Shown here: piece by piece, positions 23,542 to 34,192 of the stretch
Position numbering within the stretch: position 1 is the first letter of the stretch
Layout of the letters: each line of letters starts with the position of its first letter
Assembly (NCBI GenBank): GCA_965117025.1
Contig: OZ220746.1
Location: forward strand, 2,728,001-2,792,000
Length of the DNA: 64,000 bases
DNA from: VXPQ01 sp965117025
GTDB taxonomy: Bacteria; Bacteroidota; Rhodothermia; Rhodothermales; VXPQ01
Reading direction: 5' to 3'
Notes under the pieces: model-generated
The model's database searches: none
Seen by the model: the letters and a program-made list of their open reading frames with translations, nothing else
What the model was told of the DNA's origin: nothing
Made by a program: the position numbers and the translations under genes

Positions 23542-24069
23542 ATGCCCATGACAAAAACAGAGAAGAAAACGGTCGTTGCGGAGATCGCGCAGATGCTCGA
23601 CGCAAACACGATTGTTTACCTGACCAATTATTCCGGGCTGACTGTCAGCCAGGCAAACGATTTGCGCAATCGTTTCCGCGATGCCGGCGTGTCGTTCAAG
23701 GTGTATAAGAATACCCTGGTGCGCCTCGCAATGGAGGAGCGTCCCGCGTACAGTGAATTACTGGAGTACCTGAAGGGGCCTACGGCTATTGCATTCGGCG
23801 GGGAACCGTCGGCGCCGGCCCGTGTCATCCGGGATTTTCTGAAAGATGAGTCAGCAACTCACCCTGAAGTCAAGGCCGTTTACATAGATGGCGCTTTTTA
23901 CGGGGAGGGCTCGCTGGATGTACTGGCATCGCTTAAGTCGAAAGGCGAGCTCATAGGCGATGTGGTCGGCTTGTTGCTCGCTCCTGTTTCGAATGTGGTC
24001 GGCAAGGTGCAGGCGCCTGCCCGTAACCTGACTGCTGCGATTCGCGAAATTGCAGATCGCGCTGCATGA
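23542..24069 (+). CDS. rplJ: Ribosomal protein L10
   Basis: A 175-residue base of the L7/L12 stalk. It starts MPMTKTEKKTVVAEIAQML, with the conserved FRDAGVSFKVYKNTLVRLA and GPTAIAFGGEP segments and a C-terminal helix that binds L7/L12 dimers. It lies before rplL in the rplJL-rpoBC cluster. The ATG two codons later is an equally possible start. Confidence 0.95.
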   Translation: MPMTKTEKKTVVAEIAQMLDANTIVYLTNYSGLTVSQANDLRNRFRDAGVSFKVYKNTLVRLAMEERPAYSELLEYLKGPTAIAFGGEPSAPARVIRDFLKDESATHPEVKAVYIDGAFYGEGSLDVLASLKSKGELIGDVVGLLLAPVSNVVGKVQAPARNLTAAIREIADRAA

Positions 24070-24186
24070 CCGTGCGTCATGCCCGACTCAAACACCATCA
24101 TCGTCACTTTCACCATCCATCCTTAATGTGCGGCACAGTTGCCGGAGTACGGCGGCAGAGACTGCTCGCAGGAGAACGAATCCAAC

Positions 24187-24570
24187 ATGGCGGACATCAA
24201 GAAAATCGCAGAAGAACTTGTTAACCTCACGGTCAAGGACGCCAATGACCTGGCCACTCTTCTTGAGGAGGAGTACGGTATCAAGCCGGCCGCAGCAGCC
24301 GCAGCAGTCATAGCCGGGCCCGCTGCCGGAGGCGACGGGGCAGCCGGCGCCGAGGAGCAAACGGAATTCAATGTCGTGCTGAAGGGCATCGGGGGCAACA
24401 AGATTGCCGTCATCAAGGAGGTACGCAGTCTCACCGGCCTTGGTCTCAAGGAAGCGAAGGAGCTTGTGGACGGCGCACCGAACACCGTCAAGGAAGCGGT
24501 CGGTAAAGACGAGGCGCAGGAGATAAAGACCAAGCTCGAAGAAGCGGGCGCCGAAGTCGAACTCAAGTAG
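24187..24570 (+). CDS. rplL: Ribosomal protein L7/L12
   Basis: A 127-residue acidic stalk protein that recruits translation GTPases. The N-terminal dimerisation helices (MADIKKIAEELVNLTVKD) are followed by an Ala/Gly-rich hinge (AAAAAAVIAGPAAGGDGA). The C-terminal domain has KIAVIKEVRSLTGLGLKEAK and ends EEAGAEVELK. The frame is open to 24139, but the ATG at 24187 is the conserved start. Confidence 0.97.
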   Translation: MADIKKIAEELVNLTVKDANDLATLLEEEYGIKPAAAAAAVIAGPAAGGDGAAGAEEQTEFNVVLKGIGGNKIAVIKEVRSLTGLGLKEAKELVDGAPNTVKEAVGKDEAQEIKTKLEEAGAEVELK

Positions 24571-24657
24571 ACGGGAAGGTTGCGGCGCCTTGTGCGTCGC
24601 GCATCCTTTGCATCGTTATCGTTCGACACGTTTTTCTCCTTACCAGTCACTCCATCC

Positions 24658-27600
24658 ATGCCCCATACGAACGGTCAAGCAACGCAAAGCAAGCGCATAT
24701 CCTATGCTCGTATTCCGACCATACACGAATACCCGGACTTTCTGGATATCCAGCTCCAGTCGTTCGCGGATTTTGCGCAGCCTGATGTGTCGCCGGAAGA
24801 ACGAAAGCATATCGGACTCCAGGGGGTTTTCAAGGAGCATTTTCCGATTCAGGACAGCCGTGAGCGGTATACCCTCGAATTCATAGACTACGACCTGGAT
24901 GCTCCAAAGCATTCCGTGTCGGAGTGTATTGCGCAGGGCCTGACCTATGCCGTGCCGCTGAAGGCGCGGCTTCGCCTGTCGAGCAAGGAAGACGAGGACG
25001 AGGACGAACCGGAAGAAGCGATCGAGCAGGAAGTGTATCTCGGGAATCTGCCGTTCATGACGCGGCAGGGCACCTTCGTTATCAATGGCGCGGAGCGTGT
25101 CGTTGTTTCACAATTGCACCGTAGTCCCGGGGTGTTTTTCGGGTTAAGCATTCATCCGAACGGCACAGAGCTTTTCTCAGCCCGCGTAATACCTTTCCGC
25201 GGCTCCTGGATTGAATTTTCGACCGATGTAAGCAACGTCATGTGGGCTTATATCGATCGGAAGAAGAAACTTCCGGTAACGACGCTTTTGCGTGCACTGG
25301 GACACTCGTCCAACGATGAAATCCTGAAAATATTCGATCTGGCTGACGAAGGGGACGTTTCGACGAAGCGGTTGTTCGGTAAGTGGGTCGGTCGCAATCT
25401 GGCTGCTTCGATTACTGTCGAAGAAGTGCACGAGATCGTTGATGAGGACACCGGAGAGATCCTTGAGGAGAAAAAAAATCGCAAGATCATCCTTCCTGCC
25501 GATCATGTGCTTCAGGAGGAAGATTATGCAAAGCTGAAGGAAGCGGGCATCAAGGCCGTCTGGCTGCTGAAGAAGGATGAACAGGAGCAACTTGACAAAT
25601 CCACACTGATCGAAACCCTGCGCAAGGATCCTGCGCATTCGTATGCCGAGGCGCTGGAATACATGTACCTGCAGCTTCGAGGCAGCGAGGCGCCTGATCT
25701 GGAAAGCGCCCGGGGTATTCTGGACCGGCTCTTTTTTAGTGAAAAGCGTTACGACCTTGGAGAGGTGGGCCGGTACCGCATCAATTCCCGCCTGGATCTC
25801 GACACGCCTTCGGATACGTTGACGTTGACGCCCGACGACATCGTGGCGATTATCCGTGAGCTGGTTAATCTTCAGAACGGAAAGAGCAGCGTAGACGATA
25901 TTGACCACCTCGGCAACCGCCGGGTGCGTACCGTAGGCGAACAGCTTGGAACCCAATTCTCGCTGGGTCTTGCACGCATGGCTCGTACGATCAAGGAGCG
26001 GATGAACTTGCGCGACGCAGACAAGTTTTCGCCGCAAGATCTGGTCAATGCCCGTACGGTTTCGAGTGTGGTCAACACCTTTTTCGGAACCAATCAGCTC
26101 AGCCAGTTCATGGATCAGACGAATCCGCTGGCCGAATTGACGCACAAGCGCCGCATGTCAGCGCTGGGGCCGGGTGGATTAACGCGTGAACGCGCGGGTT
26201 TCGAGGTTCGCGACGTGCACTACACACACTACGGGCGGTTGTGTCCTATCGAGACCCCGGAAGGTCCGAATATTGGCCTGATTTCCTCGCTTTGCGTACA
26301 TGCCACCATCAACGATTTCGGCTTTATTGAAACGCCGTACCGGGTGGTTGAAAACAGTAAGGTGACGAAGCAAATTCGTTTTCTTTCTGCAGAGGAGGAA
26401 GACAATGCGGTCATTGCCCAGGCGAATGCCCCGATCGACGAAAAGGGCAATTTCGTCAATGACTACGTGAAGTGTCGCCACCGGGGTGATTTTCCCATCA
26501 TACCGCCGAGCCGTGTCGAATATATGGATGTGGCTCCGAACCAGATTGTGTCTCCCGCGGCAAGTCTGATTCCTTTTCTCGAGCACGACGATGCCAATCG
26601 CGCCCTCATGGGGTCGAATATGCAGCGCCAGGCTGTTCCCCTGTTGCGCGCCGAAGCTCCCCTGGTCGGCACGGGTCTTGAAGGGCGGGTTGCAAAAGAT
26701 TCGCGCGCGGTGCTCGTTGCGGAAGGCGAGGGCGTCGTTGAGTATGTAGACGCTACGCGCATCGTGGTACGCTATGATCAAACCATGGAGGATGCGGATC
26801 TGGGTTTCGAAGAAACTGTGCGTGAGTACCAACTTGTGAAGTTCCGCCGAACGAACCAGGACACCAGTGTCAATCAGAAACCGATCGTCGAGAAAGGACA
26901 GCGCGTCTCTCCGGGTACGGTGCTGACGGATGGGTTCGCCACGGAAAACGGAGAGCTTGCATTGGGCAAAAATGTGCTGGTTGCTTTCATGCCCTGGCGC
27001 GGCTACAATTTCGAAGATGCCATCGTGCTGTCCGAGCGGCTCGTAACCGAGGATGTGTACACGTCGATACATATCGAGGAATTCGAGTTGCAGGTGCGCG
27101 ATACGAAGCGTGGAGAGGAAGAACTTACCCGCGAGATCCCGAACGTCTCGGAAGAAGCTACAAAGGATCTCGATGAGCGAGGCATCATTCGCGTAGGCGC
27201 CGAGGTGAACGCCGGCGATATCATTGTAGGCAAGATCACTCCCAAGGGTGAAACGGATCCCACGCCTGAGGAGAAACTTCTCCGCGCCATTTTCGGCGAT
27301 AAGGCTGGTGATGTAAAAGATGCCTCCCTTACGGCGCCTCCGGGCATGAAGGGCGTAGTGATTGCTACGGAACTGTTTGGCCGCCGCAAGCTGGATTCCG
27401 CCTCGAAGAAACTGGAAGGGAAACGCCTTGCCGAAATCGATGCGCAGTTCGATCGCGAAAAAGAAGAACTGGACAGGTTGTTCTGGGAAAAATTCTTCCG
27501 GATCGTGGGCCGGAAATCGTCTGCCGGTGTGGAAGACCGTGAAGGCGCCGTGCTGCTTTCGAAGGGAGCAAAGTTCACGAAGACCGCACTGAAGGACATT

Positions 27601-28491
27601 TCACCTGATCAGCTTGCTTCCGGCAAGGATATGACGAGCGATCAGGTAACGAACGAGCGCATTCGCCAACTGCTTCGCAATTATGCGCGTGCCCGCAGCC
27701 GCATTGACGGCGAAACGAAGCGTGACAAGCATCAGGTGCAGATGGGGGATGAGCTTCCTCCGGGCATCGTGCAGCTTGCGAAGGTGTATGTGGCGCGCAA
27801 GCGTAAGGTGCAAGTGGGGGACAAGATGGCTGGCCGCCACGGAAACAAGGGAGTGGTTGCCCGCATCGTTCCCGTGGAAGATATGCCGTTTCTCGAGGAC
27901 GGAACGCCGGTTGATATCGTGCTCAATCCCCTTGGTGTGCCTTCGCGTATGAACCTCGGCCAGATATTCGAGACACTTCTCGGATGGGCCGGCAAAAAAC
28001 TCGGCACGTCGTTCGCGACGCCTATTTTCGACGGGGCGACGATGGACGACATCCGGACCAAGCTCGAGGATGCGGACCTGCCGATCGACGGGCGCGCCCA
28101 GCTTTACGATGGACGCACCGGCAAGAAGTTCGATGAAAAAACCACTGTGGGCTACATCTATATGCTGAAGCTGAGTCATCTTGTGGAAGACAAGATCCAT
28201 GCTCGCAGCATTGGCCCGTACAGCCTCATTACGCAACAGCCGCTGGGAGGTAAGGCGCAGCTTGGCGGGCAGCGCCTGGGAGAGATGGAGGTGTGGGCGC
28301 TATATGCCTACGGTGCTGCCCACACCTTGCAGGAGATGCTGACCTACAAGTCGGATGATGTCCAGGGGCGGTCGAAAGCATACGAGTCAATCGTAAAGGG
28401 AGAGAACATGCCCGAAGCCGGTATGCCGGAGAGCTTTCAGGTACTTGTTCGAGAACTTCAGGGACTTGGTCTCGAAGTCCGCCTCGATTGA
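24658..28491 (+). CDS. rpoB: RNA polymerase subunit beta
   Basis: 1277 residues, beta subunit of RNA polymerase. The start is the ATG at 24658 (MPHTNGQATQSKRISYARI); 26 further upstream codons are open but lack homology. Seen in order: the rifampicin-region cluster LSQFMDQTNPLAELTHKRR, then LGPGGLTRERAGFEVRDVH, GPNIGLISSL, AFMPWRGYNFEDAIVLSERL, GRHGNKGVVARIVPVEDMP and the C-terminal ALYAYGAAHTLQEMLTYKSD. The key rifampicin-pocket residues look wild-type (susceptible) by eye. Standard context between rplL and rpoC. Confidence 0.98.
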   Translation: MPHTNGQATQSKRISYARIPTIHEYPDFLDIQLQSFADFAQPDVSPEERKHIGLQGVFKEHFPIQDSRERYTLEFIDYDLDAPKHSVSECIAQGLTYAVPLKARLRLSSKEDEDEDEPEEAIEQEVYLGNLPFMTRQGTFVINGAERVVVSQLHRSPGVFFGLSIHPNGTELFSARVIPFRGSWIEFSTDVSNVMWAYIDRKKKLPVTTLLRALGHSSNDEILKIFDLADEGDVSTKRLFGKWVGRNLAASITVEEVHEIVDEDTGEILEEKKNRKIILPADHVLQEEDYAKLKEAGIKAVWLLKKDEQEQLDKSTLIETLRKDPAHSYAEALEYMYLQLRGSEAPDLESARGILDRLFFSEKRYDLGEVGRYRINSRLDLDTPSDTLTLTPDDIVAIIRELVNLQNGKSSVDDIDHLGNRRVRTVGEQLGTQFSLGLARMARTIKERMNLRDADKFSPQDLVNARTVSSVVNTFFGTNQLSQFMDQTNPLAELTHKRRMSALGPGGLTRERAGFEVRDVHYTHYGRLCPIETPEGPNIGLISSLCVHATINDFGFIETPYRVVENSKVTKQIRFLSAEEEDNAVIAQANAPIDEKGNFVNDYVKCRHRGDFPIIPPSRVEYMDVAPNQIVSPAASLIPFLEHDDANRALMGSNMQRQAVPLLRAEAPLVGTGLEGRVAKDSRAVLVAEGEGVVEYVDATRIVVRYDQTMEDADLGFEETVREYQLVKFRRTNQDTSVNQKPIVEKGQRVSPGTVLTDGFATENGELALGKNVLVAFMPWRGYNFEDAIVLSERLVTEDVYTSIHIEEFELQVRDTKRGEEELTREIPNVSEEATKDLDERGIIRVGAEVNAGDIIVGKITPKGETDPTPEEKLLRAIFGDKAGDVKDASLTAPPGMKGVVIATELFGRRKLDSASKKLEGKRLAEIDAQFDREKEELDRLFWEKFFRIVGRKSSAGVEDREGAVLLSKGAKFTKTALKDISPDQLASGKDMTSDQVTNERIRQLLRNYARARSRIDGETKRDKHQVQMGDELPPGIVQLAKVYVARKRKVQVGDKMAGRHGNKGVVARIVPVEDMPFLEDGTPVDIVLNPLGVPSRMNLGQIFETLLGWAGKKLGTSFATPIFDGATMDDIRTKLEDADLPIDGRAQLYDGRTGKKFDEKTTVGYIYMLKLSHLVEDKIHARSIGPYSLITQQPLGGKAQLGGQRLGEMEVWALYAYGAAHTLQEMLTYKSDDVQGRSKAYESIVKGENMPEAGMPESFQVLVRELQGLGLEVRLD

Positions 28492-28566
28492 TCACGCACT
28501 GTAGTCGCCCTGCACGGGAAGGCGCCGCGCCCCCGTTCCAGCATTCAGAATTGCGAAAGAGCCAAT

Positions 28567-31500
28567 ATGCCCTACGGAAAGACGCAGCAAATCAGGAAGC
28601 ATTTCAGCCGAATCACCGTAAGTTTGTCCAGCCCGGAAAGTGTGCTGGAGCGGTCTCATGGAGAAGTGCTCAAGCCCGAAACCATCAATTACCGGTCTTT
28701 CAAGCCGGAAAAGGACGGTCTTTTTTGTGAGAAAATATTCGGGCCCGTCAAGGACTGGGAGTGCCATTGCGGCAAGTACAAGCGTATCCGCTACAAGGGC
28801 ATCGTCTGCGACCGCTGCGGCGTGGAAGTGACGCAGAAAAAGGTGCGCCGCGAGCGCATGGGGCATATTACGCTTAGTGTGCCCGTGGTGCATATCTGGT
28901 ACTTCAAGACGCTGCCGAACAAGATCGGCCATCTCATTGGTCTCAAGTCGAAAGACCTTGAGAAAATCATCTATTATGAAAACTATGTGGTCATTCAGGC
29001 AGGCAGCGCCGCAGAGTATGGTGTCGAGGAAAACCAGCTCTTGAACGAGGACGAGTATTTCAACATTCTGTATCAGATCCGGGAAGACAACAATCGGCTT
29101 TCCGACGACGATCCGAACAAATTTATCGCTCGAATCGGGGGCGAGGCGGTGGAGACGATCCTGCGGCGCCTGGATCTGTCGTCTCTGTCGCAAAAACTTC
29201 GTATTCAGATCAAGACGGAGACAAGTCAGGCCCGCAAGGCCGATGCCCTGAAGCGCCTTGCAGTCGTCGAAGGGTTCCGTGACGCCAACACGCGGCTCGA
29301 AAACCGGCCCGAATGGATGGTCATGCGGGTCATTCCGGTTATTCCGCCGGAACTGCGTCCCTTGGTCCCGCTCGAGGGTGGACGGTTTGCCACGTCTGAT
29401 CTGAACGATCTGTACCGTCGCGTAATCATCCGCAATAACCGCCTGAAACGGCTCATCGACATAAAGGCCCCTGAAGTCATTTTGCGCAACGAGAAGCGCA
29501 TGCTGCAGGAAGCGGTCGATTCGTTGTTCGACAACAGCCGAAAGGCCAACGCCGTACGCAGTGATTCGAACCGGGCCCTGAAATCGCTTAGCGATATGCT
29601 CAAGGGCAAGCAGGGGCGGTTCCGGCAGAACCTGCTCGGCAAGCGCGTGGATTATTCGGGTCGGTCCGTTATCGTCGTGGGTCCCGAACTCGATATACAC
29701 CAGTGCGGTTTGCCGAAAGAGATGGCGGTCGAACTGTTTAAGCCCTTTGTCATTCGCAAACTCATCGAGCGAGGCATCGTCAAGACGGTCAAGAGTGCGA
29801 AAAAAGTGGTGGACCGGCGCACCGCGGACGTCTGGGATATCCTCGAGAAGGTGCTCGAAGGGCGTCCTGTCATGCTGAACCGGGCTCCCACGTTGCATCG
29901 TCTGGGCATACAGGCATTCCAGCCGATTCTTATCGAGGGCAAAGCCATCCGGTTGCATCCGCTGGTATGTACGGCCTTCAATGCCGATTTCGATGGAGAC
30001 CAGATGGCGGTGCATGCCCCGCTCAGCCATGATGCCTGCCTGGAGGCCTGGGTGCTCATGCTTTCGAGCCACAACATTCTCAGTCCCGCCCACGGCGGCC
30101 CGGTCGCCGTGCCCACGCAGGACATGGTTCTTGGTTTGTATTACCTCACGAAAATGCGGTCGGACCGGAAAGGAGACGGCATGCGATTCGCGAGCGTTGC
30201 AGAAGTGCGGCAGGCGTATGACCAGGAGCAACTTGATATGCATGCCCGCATCCACGTGCGCATAACGCCTGGAAAGGTGGAGGAGACGACGGTGGGCCGG
30301 GTTCTTTTCAATGAGGTGGTTCCCGAGGAAGTCGGTTTCATCAACGAAGTGCTTACGAAGCGCAATCTGCGCCCGATCATTGCACGCGTACTCAAGGCCA
30401 GCGGGTTTGAAAAGGCTGCCCGTTTCCTCGATGACATCAAACAACTGGGCTTTGAGCAGGCTACCACTGCAGGGCTCACATTCTCACTGGCCGATATCAT
30501 CGTGCCGGACATGAAGGAAAAGATCATCTCGGATGCACAGGCAGAGGTGGACCGTGTGCGCGGCAATTACGAAATGGGCTTCATGTTCGAGAGCGAGCGC
30601 TACAATCAGGTGATCGACATCTGGACGAAGACCAACAACCGGGTTTCCGAAACGCTTTTTGAAACCCTTCGGAATGACAAGGAAGGGTTCAACGCCATTT
30701 ATATGATGGCGGACTCGGGTGCGCGGGGTTCCAAGGAGCAGATTCGCCAGCTTGGGGGCATGCGCGGCCTCATGGCCAAGCCGCAGAAGAGCCTGGTGGG
30801 TTCGGTAGGGGAAATTATCGAGAACCCGATCATTTCCAACTTCAAGGAAGGGCTTTCCGTCCTCGAATACTTTATTTCGACACACGGCGCCCGCAAGGGG
30901 CTTGCCGATACCGCGCTGAAAACGGCTGACGCCGGGTACCTGACCCGTCGTCTGGTGGATGTCGCCCAGGATGTGACCATCATTCAGGAGGATTGCGGCA
31001 CGCTGCGTGGAATCCGGATATCCGCCCTGAAGGATAATGAGGAAATCGTCGAGCCGCTGGCCGATCGTATCGTGGGGCGCGTCTCCATGCACGACGTTCG
31101 GGACCCGCTTTCCGGTGAACTCATCATTGCCGCCAATGAGATGATCGATGAGCCGCGGGCCCGGCGGATTTCCGAAACGTCGATCGAGGAGGTTGAAATA
31201 CGCTCGGCCCTGACATGCGAGTCGCGCCGCGGCGTGTGCGCCTGGTGCTACGGGCGAAATCTTGCCACCGGACACCTTGTGGAAACGGGCGAAGCGGTCG
31301 GCGTAGTTGCTGCGCAGTCCATTGGAGAGCCGGGTACGCAGCTTACGCTCCGGACCTTTCATATCGGAGGTACGGCAAGCCTCATCTCTGCGGAAAGTAC
31401 GCTCCAGACGAAATTCGCCGGTAAGGCGGTGTACGAAAATCTACGGACCGTTACGCTTGATGATGGCGAAGGGGAAAAAGACGTGGTGCTCACCCGCCAG

Positions 31501-32871
31501 GGAGAGGTATGGATCGTTGATCCTAAAGATGCAGGTCGACGCCTTATTTCGTATGTGATCCCGTATGGCGCCGAGATGCTGATTTCTGACGGAGAGATCG
31601 TCGAGAAGGGAAGTGTCCTGGCCAGTTGGGACCCCTACAACAGTGTAATTCTATCGGAAGTATCCGGTACGATATCCTTCAAGGATATTGTGGAAGGCAC
31701 CACATACCGGGAAGAATCCGACGAACAGACCGGTCACAAGGAAAAGGTTATTACCGAGAGCCGCGAGCGCTTGCTGACCCCGGCCCTCATTGTCAAGAGG
31801 GAGAAAGATGTGGACCGTGAATATACGCTCCCTGTAAGGGCGCGCATTCAGGTGGATGAGGGCGAGGAGATTCAGGCAGGGCAGGTCATGGTGAAGATTC
31901 CGCGCCAGTCTGCCAAAACGGGCGATATCACGGGCGGTCTTCCACGCGTGACCGAATTGTTCGAGGCCAGGATGCCGGTCGATCCGGCAGTCGTTTCCGA
32001 GATCGACGGCGTCGTTCGTTTTGGGGGACGTCGGCGCGGCGCACAGGAGATCATTGTTACTTCTCGCGACGGTTCGGAAAGCCGGACATATCTTGTTCCG
32101 CTTTCGAGGCATATGCTTGTGCACGAGCATGATTTCGTGCGTGCGGGGGGGCGGCTTTCGGACGGGCAGGTATCCCCGCAGGATATTTTGTCCATCAAGG
32201 GGCCGCGCGCTGTGCAGGAATATCTCGTGAACGAGATACAGGAAGTGTACCGCATGCAGGGTGTGACCATCAACGACAAGCATATCGAAGTGATTGTTCG
32301 CCAGATGATGCAGAAGGTGCGTGTGTCGGATCCGGGCGATACGACGTTGCTGGAAGACGACACGGTGGACCGGTTTGCCATGGAGGAACTCAATGATCGT
32401 CTCTACGACCGGTTCGTGATCACCGATGCGGGCGATTCCGACCTGTCGGTCGGTGATATCGTAAGCCGGAGGCAAATGAGAGAAGTGAATTCGGCTCTGA
32501 AGCGCCAGGATCTCAAGCAGGTGGAGGCGTGCGAAGCGCAACCGGCTGTGGCGCAACCGATTCTTCTTGGCATCACGCAGGCTGCACTCTCGACCGATTC
32601 GTTCGTGTCGGCAGCCTCATTCCAGGAGACCACCAAGGTGCTCACCAACGCGGCTATCAGGGCCCAGATGGATCCGCTTTACGGACTCAAGGAGAATGTG
32701 ATTGTCGGACATCCGATCCCGGCAGGAACCGGCCAACGCCGTTTCCGTGATGTGGTCGTCGGTTCGAAGACCGAACTTGCCGAGTTGCAGGCAGCGCTGG
32801 GCGGCGATGGAGATGGAGTTGCGGCAGCGCCTGGTGCGCCCGACGAAAAGACAGAGGAAGTCGGGGTATAG
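28567..32871 (+). CDS. rpoC: RNA polymerase subunit beta'
   Basis: 1434 residues, the largest RNA polymerase subunit. The N-terminal zinc site CHCGKYKR..CDRCG lies near residues 60-80. The catalytic NADFDGDQMAVH (Mg-binding Asp triad) starts at residue 472. The second zinc site is CESRRGVCAWCYG near 880. The bridge-helix/trigger-loop region is intact (MADSGARGSKEQIRQLGGM). The C-terminal tail ends in an acidic, lineage-specific stretch. It starts 75 bp after rpoB and ends the core cluster. Confidence 0.98.
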   Translation: MPYGKTQQIRKHFSRITVSLSSPESVLERSHGEVLKPETINYRSFKPEKDGLFCEKIFGPVKDWECHCGKYKRIRYKGIVCDRCGVEVTQKKVRRERMGHITLSVPVVHIWYFKTLPNKIGHLIGLKSKDLEKIIYYENYVVIQAGSAAEYGVEENQLLNEDEYFNILYQIREDNNRLSDDDPNKFIARIGGEAVETILRRLDLSSLSQKLRIQIKTETSQARKADALKRLAVVEGFRDANTRLENRPEWMVMRVIPVIPPELRPLVPLEGGRFATSDLNDLYRRVIIRNNRLKRLIDIKAPEVILRNEKRMLQEAVDSLFDNSRKANAVRSDSNRALKSLSDMLKGKQGRFRQNLLGKRVDYSGRSVIVVGPELDIHQCGLPKEMAVELFKPFVIRKLIERGIVKTVKSAKKVVDRRTADVWDILEKVLEGRPVMLNRAPTLHRLGIQAFQPILIEGKAIRLHPLVCTAFNADFDGDQMAVHAPLSHDACLEAWVLMLSSHNILSPAHGGPVAVPTQDMVLGLYYLTKMRSDRKGDGMRFASVAEVRQAYDQEQLDMHARIHVRITPGKVEETTVGRVLFNEVVPEEVGFINEVLTKRNLRPIIARVLKASGFEKAARFLDDIKQLGFEQATTAGLTFSLADIIVPDMKEKIISDAQAEVDRVRGNYEMGFMFESERYNQVIDIWTKTNNRVSETLFETLRNDKEGFNAIYMMADSGARGSKEQIRQLGGMRGLMAKPQKSLVGSVGEIIENPIISNFKEGLSVLEYFISTHGARKGLADTALKTADAGYLTRRLVDVAQDVTIIQEDCGTLRGIRISALKDNEEIVEPLADRIVGRVSMHDVRDPLSGELIIAANEMIDEPRARRISETSIEEVEIRSALTCESRRGVCAWCYGRNLATGHLVETGEAVGVVAAQSIGEPGTQLTLRTFHIGGTASLISAESTLQTKFAGKAVYENLRTVTLDDGEGEKDVVLTRQGEVWIVDPKDAGRRLISYVIPYGAEMLISDGEIVEKGSVLASWDPYNSVILSEVSGTISFKDIVEGTTYREESDEQTGHKEKVITESRERLLTPALIVKREKDVDREYTLPVRARIQVDEGEEIQAGQVMVKIPRQSAKTGDITGGLPRVTELFEARMPVDPAVVSEIDGVVRFGGRRRGAQEIIVTSRDGSESRTYLVPLSRHMLVHEHDFVRAGGRLSDGQVSPQDILSIKGPRAVQEYLVNEIQEVYRMQGVTINDKHIEVIVRQMMQKVRVSDPGDTTLLEDDTVDRFAMEELNDRLYDRFVITDAGDSDLSVGDIVSRRQMREVNSALKRQDLKQVEACEAQPAVAQPILLGITQAALSTDSFVSAASFQETTKVLTNAAIRAQMDPLYGLKENVIVGHPIPAGTGQRRFRDVVVGSKTELAELQAALGGDGDGVAAAPGAPDEKTEEVGV

Positions 32872-32998
32872 GATACTCTGATCAAAACCACTTCGCCTGG
32901 CGCTTCACGCTCGTGCGCAAGGGATATCGTAATTGCAAGCGGGGAACGCTGCGGATTCGGGGCGTCGCGGACGTTTCGCAGCAATTTTTTGCCGCATT

Positions 32999-33031
32999 CC
33001 GTAACTCCGGGACAAATATCCCGTATTACGG
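32999..33031 (+). terminator. Imperfect hairpin after rpoC
   Basis: CCGTAA (32999-33004) pairs with TTACGG (33026-33031) and an inner CGGGA with TCCCG, separated by a small internal loop. It lies 130 bp past the rpoC stop and 58 bp before the next gene. There is no T tract, so it may be a processing site or partial terminator rather than a full stop. Confidence 0.4.
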
Positions 33032-33088
33032 AGTACCGCCCCACGAATTGCTCTGCCAATTGCCCTGCCAAACGACGAGGGCCGCACC

Positions 33089-34009
33089 ATGCCGAAACGC
33101 TTCCCCCGATGTGCCGGAAAGTTGCCCCTGCTTGTCGCTGCGCTGCTGATTGCGGCGAACGCCTATGCCGGCGACCCTGACCTGATCGATATCAAGGATA
33201 CGGTCAAGCGCTCCTACAAGGTTCGACCCGGCGGTACGCTGGAACTGGAGATAGATCGGGGCCGGGTTGAGGTACTGCCCGGGCCTGGCAGGGAGGTGCT
33301 CATCGAGGTGGAACGCAAGGTGACGACCGATGATCGGTCAAAGGCCGAGGATATCTTCGAACGGCACGATCTCCAGATCGAGGAACGGGACGGCGGTATC
33401 TACGTCGGGTCGCGCTTCGACAATGAAGATACCTTCTGGAATCGTATCCGCTCCAGTACGGATCGGCTCGTGGTTCGGGTGCGGGCCAGGATTCCGGAGG
33501 ATTACAACATTGAATTCAAGGCGGGTGCAGGCACTGTCGAGTTGGGATCCTTTTCCGGAGACATTTCCGGTGTGACCGGGGCGGGTAACATTGAAATTGG
33601 TGAGGTAAGCGGGTCGGTCAATGTGGTATCCGGGTCCGGAAATATCGTTATCGAAGGTACGGGAGAGGAACTGGAAGTGCATACGGGCGCCGGCAACGTG
33701 GATGTCGGGGCCGTACGTGGCGAAGCCACTGTCAAGGCAGGCGCCGGAAACATCGAAGTGTTTATCACCGAACAACCGGACGGAGATTCTGATTTCAGCA
33801 CGGGCGCCGGGAATGTGGTGGTGTACCTGGCGGGCAGTGTAGGGGTGGATGTCGATGCAGAGTGCGCCGTAGGATCGGCGCGTACGGATTATCCGCTGGA
33901 GGTGGAAGGCAAATGGACCAGAAAATCCTTCTCCGGCAGTGTCAATGGCGGCGGCCCGGACCTGCGCCTGTATGCTGCGGTGGGCAATGTGACGTTACGC
34001 AAGAAATGA
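33089..34009 (+). CDS. Secreted beta-solenoid protein, DUF4097-like
   Basis: 306 residues. A signal peptide covers about 1-28 (LPLLVAALLIAANAYAG). The mature part alternates short beta strands with glycine turns in near-periodic repeats, for example VTGAGNIEIGEVSGSVNVV and VSGSGNIVIEGTGEELEV. This is the pattern of the DUF4097/head-GIN-domain adhesin-like families that fold as a right-handed solenoid. Probably periplasmic or outer surface; function unknown. It follows rpoC on the same strand and is closed by the strong terminator at 34056-34090. Confidence 0.8.
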   Translation: MPKRFPRCAGKLPLLVAALLIAANAYAGDPDLIDIKDTVKRSYKVRPGGTLELEIDRGRVEVLPGPGREVLIEVERKVTTDDRSKAEDIFERHDLQIEERDGGIYVGSRFDNEDTFWNRIRSSTDRLVVRVRARIPEDYNIEFKAGAGTVELGSFSGDISGVTGAGNIEIGEVSGSVNVVSGSGNIVIEGTGEELEVHTGAGNVDVGAVRGEATVKAGAGNIEVFITEQPDGDSDFSTGAGNVVVYLAGSVGVDVDAECAVGSARTDYPLEVEGKWTRKSFSGSVNGGGPDLRLYAAVGNVTLRKK

Positions 34010-34055
34010 TGATCGTAGCATAATGCCCGTTTTGTCCAGGCCCTGGCGTGGGCAA

Positions 34056-34090
34056 ACAAAGGCCGTCCGAGGACATCGGGCGGCCTTTGT
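34056..34090 (+). terminator. Strong intrinsic hairpin closing the rpoBC/DUF4097 region
   Basis: ACAAAGGCCG (34056-34065) pairs perfectly with CGGCCTTTGT (34081-34090) around a 15-nt loop that can extend the stem. The 3' arm itself provides TTTGTTATGT. It lies 46 bp after the stop. Confidence 0.75.
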
Positions 34091-34192
34091 TATGTAATCA
34101 GAGTATTCTAAATTTTTATGCATTCGAGGTCTTTTCCTGTCCTCGTTTTTCCTTTTCTTTGAGGGGTGTATGCTTCTTATTCAGAATAGGGA

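Noticed and set aside
24580..24657. Longer RpoB N terminus from 24580
   Set aside because: The extra 26 residues have no resemblance to RpoB, and the ATG at 24658 begins the conserved sequence.
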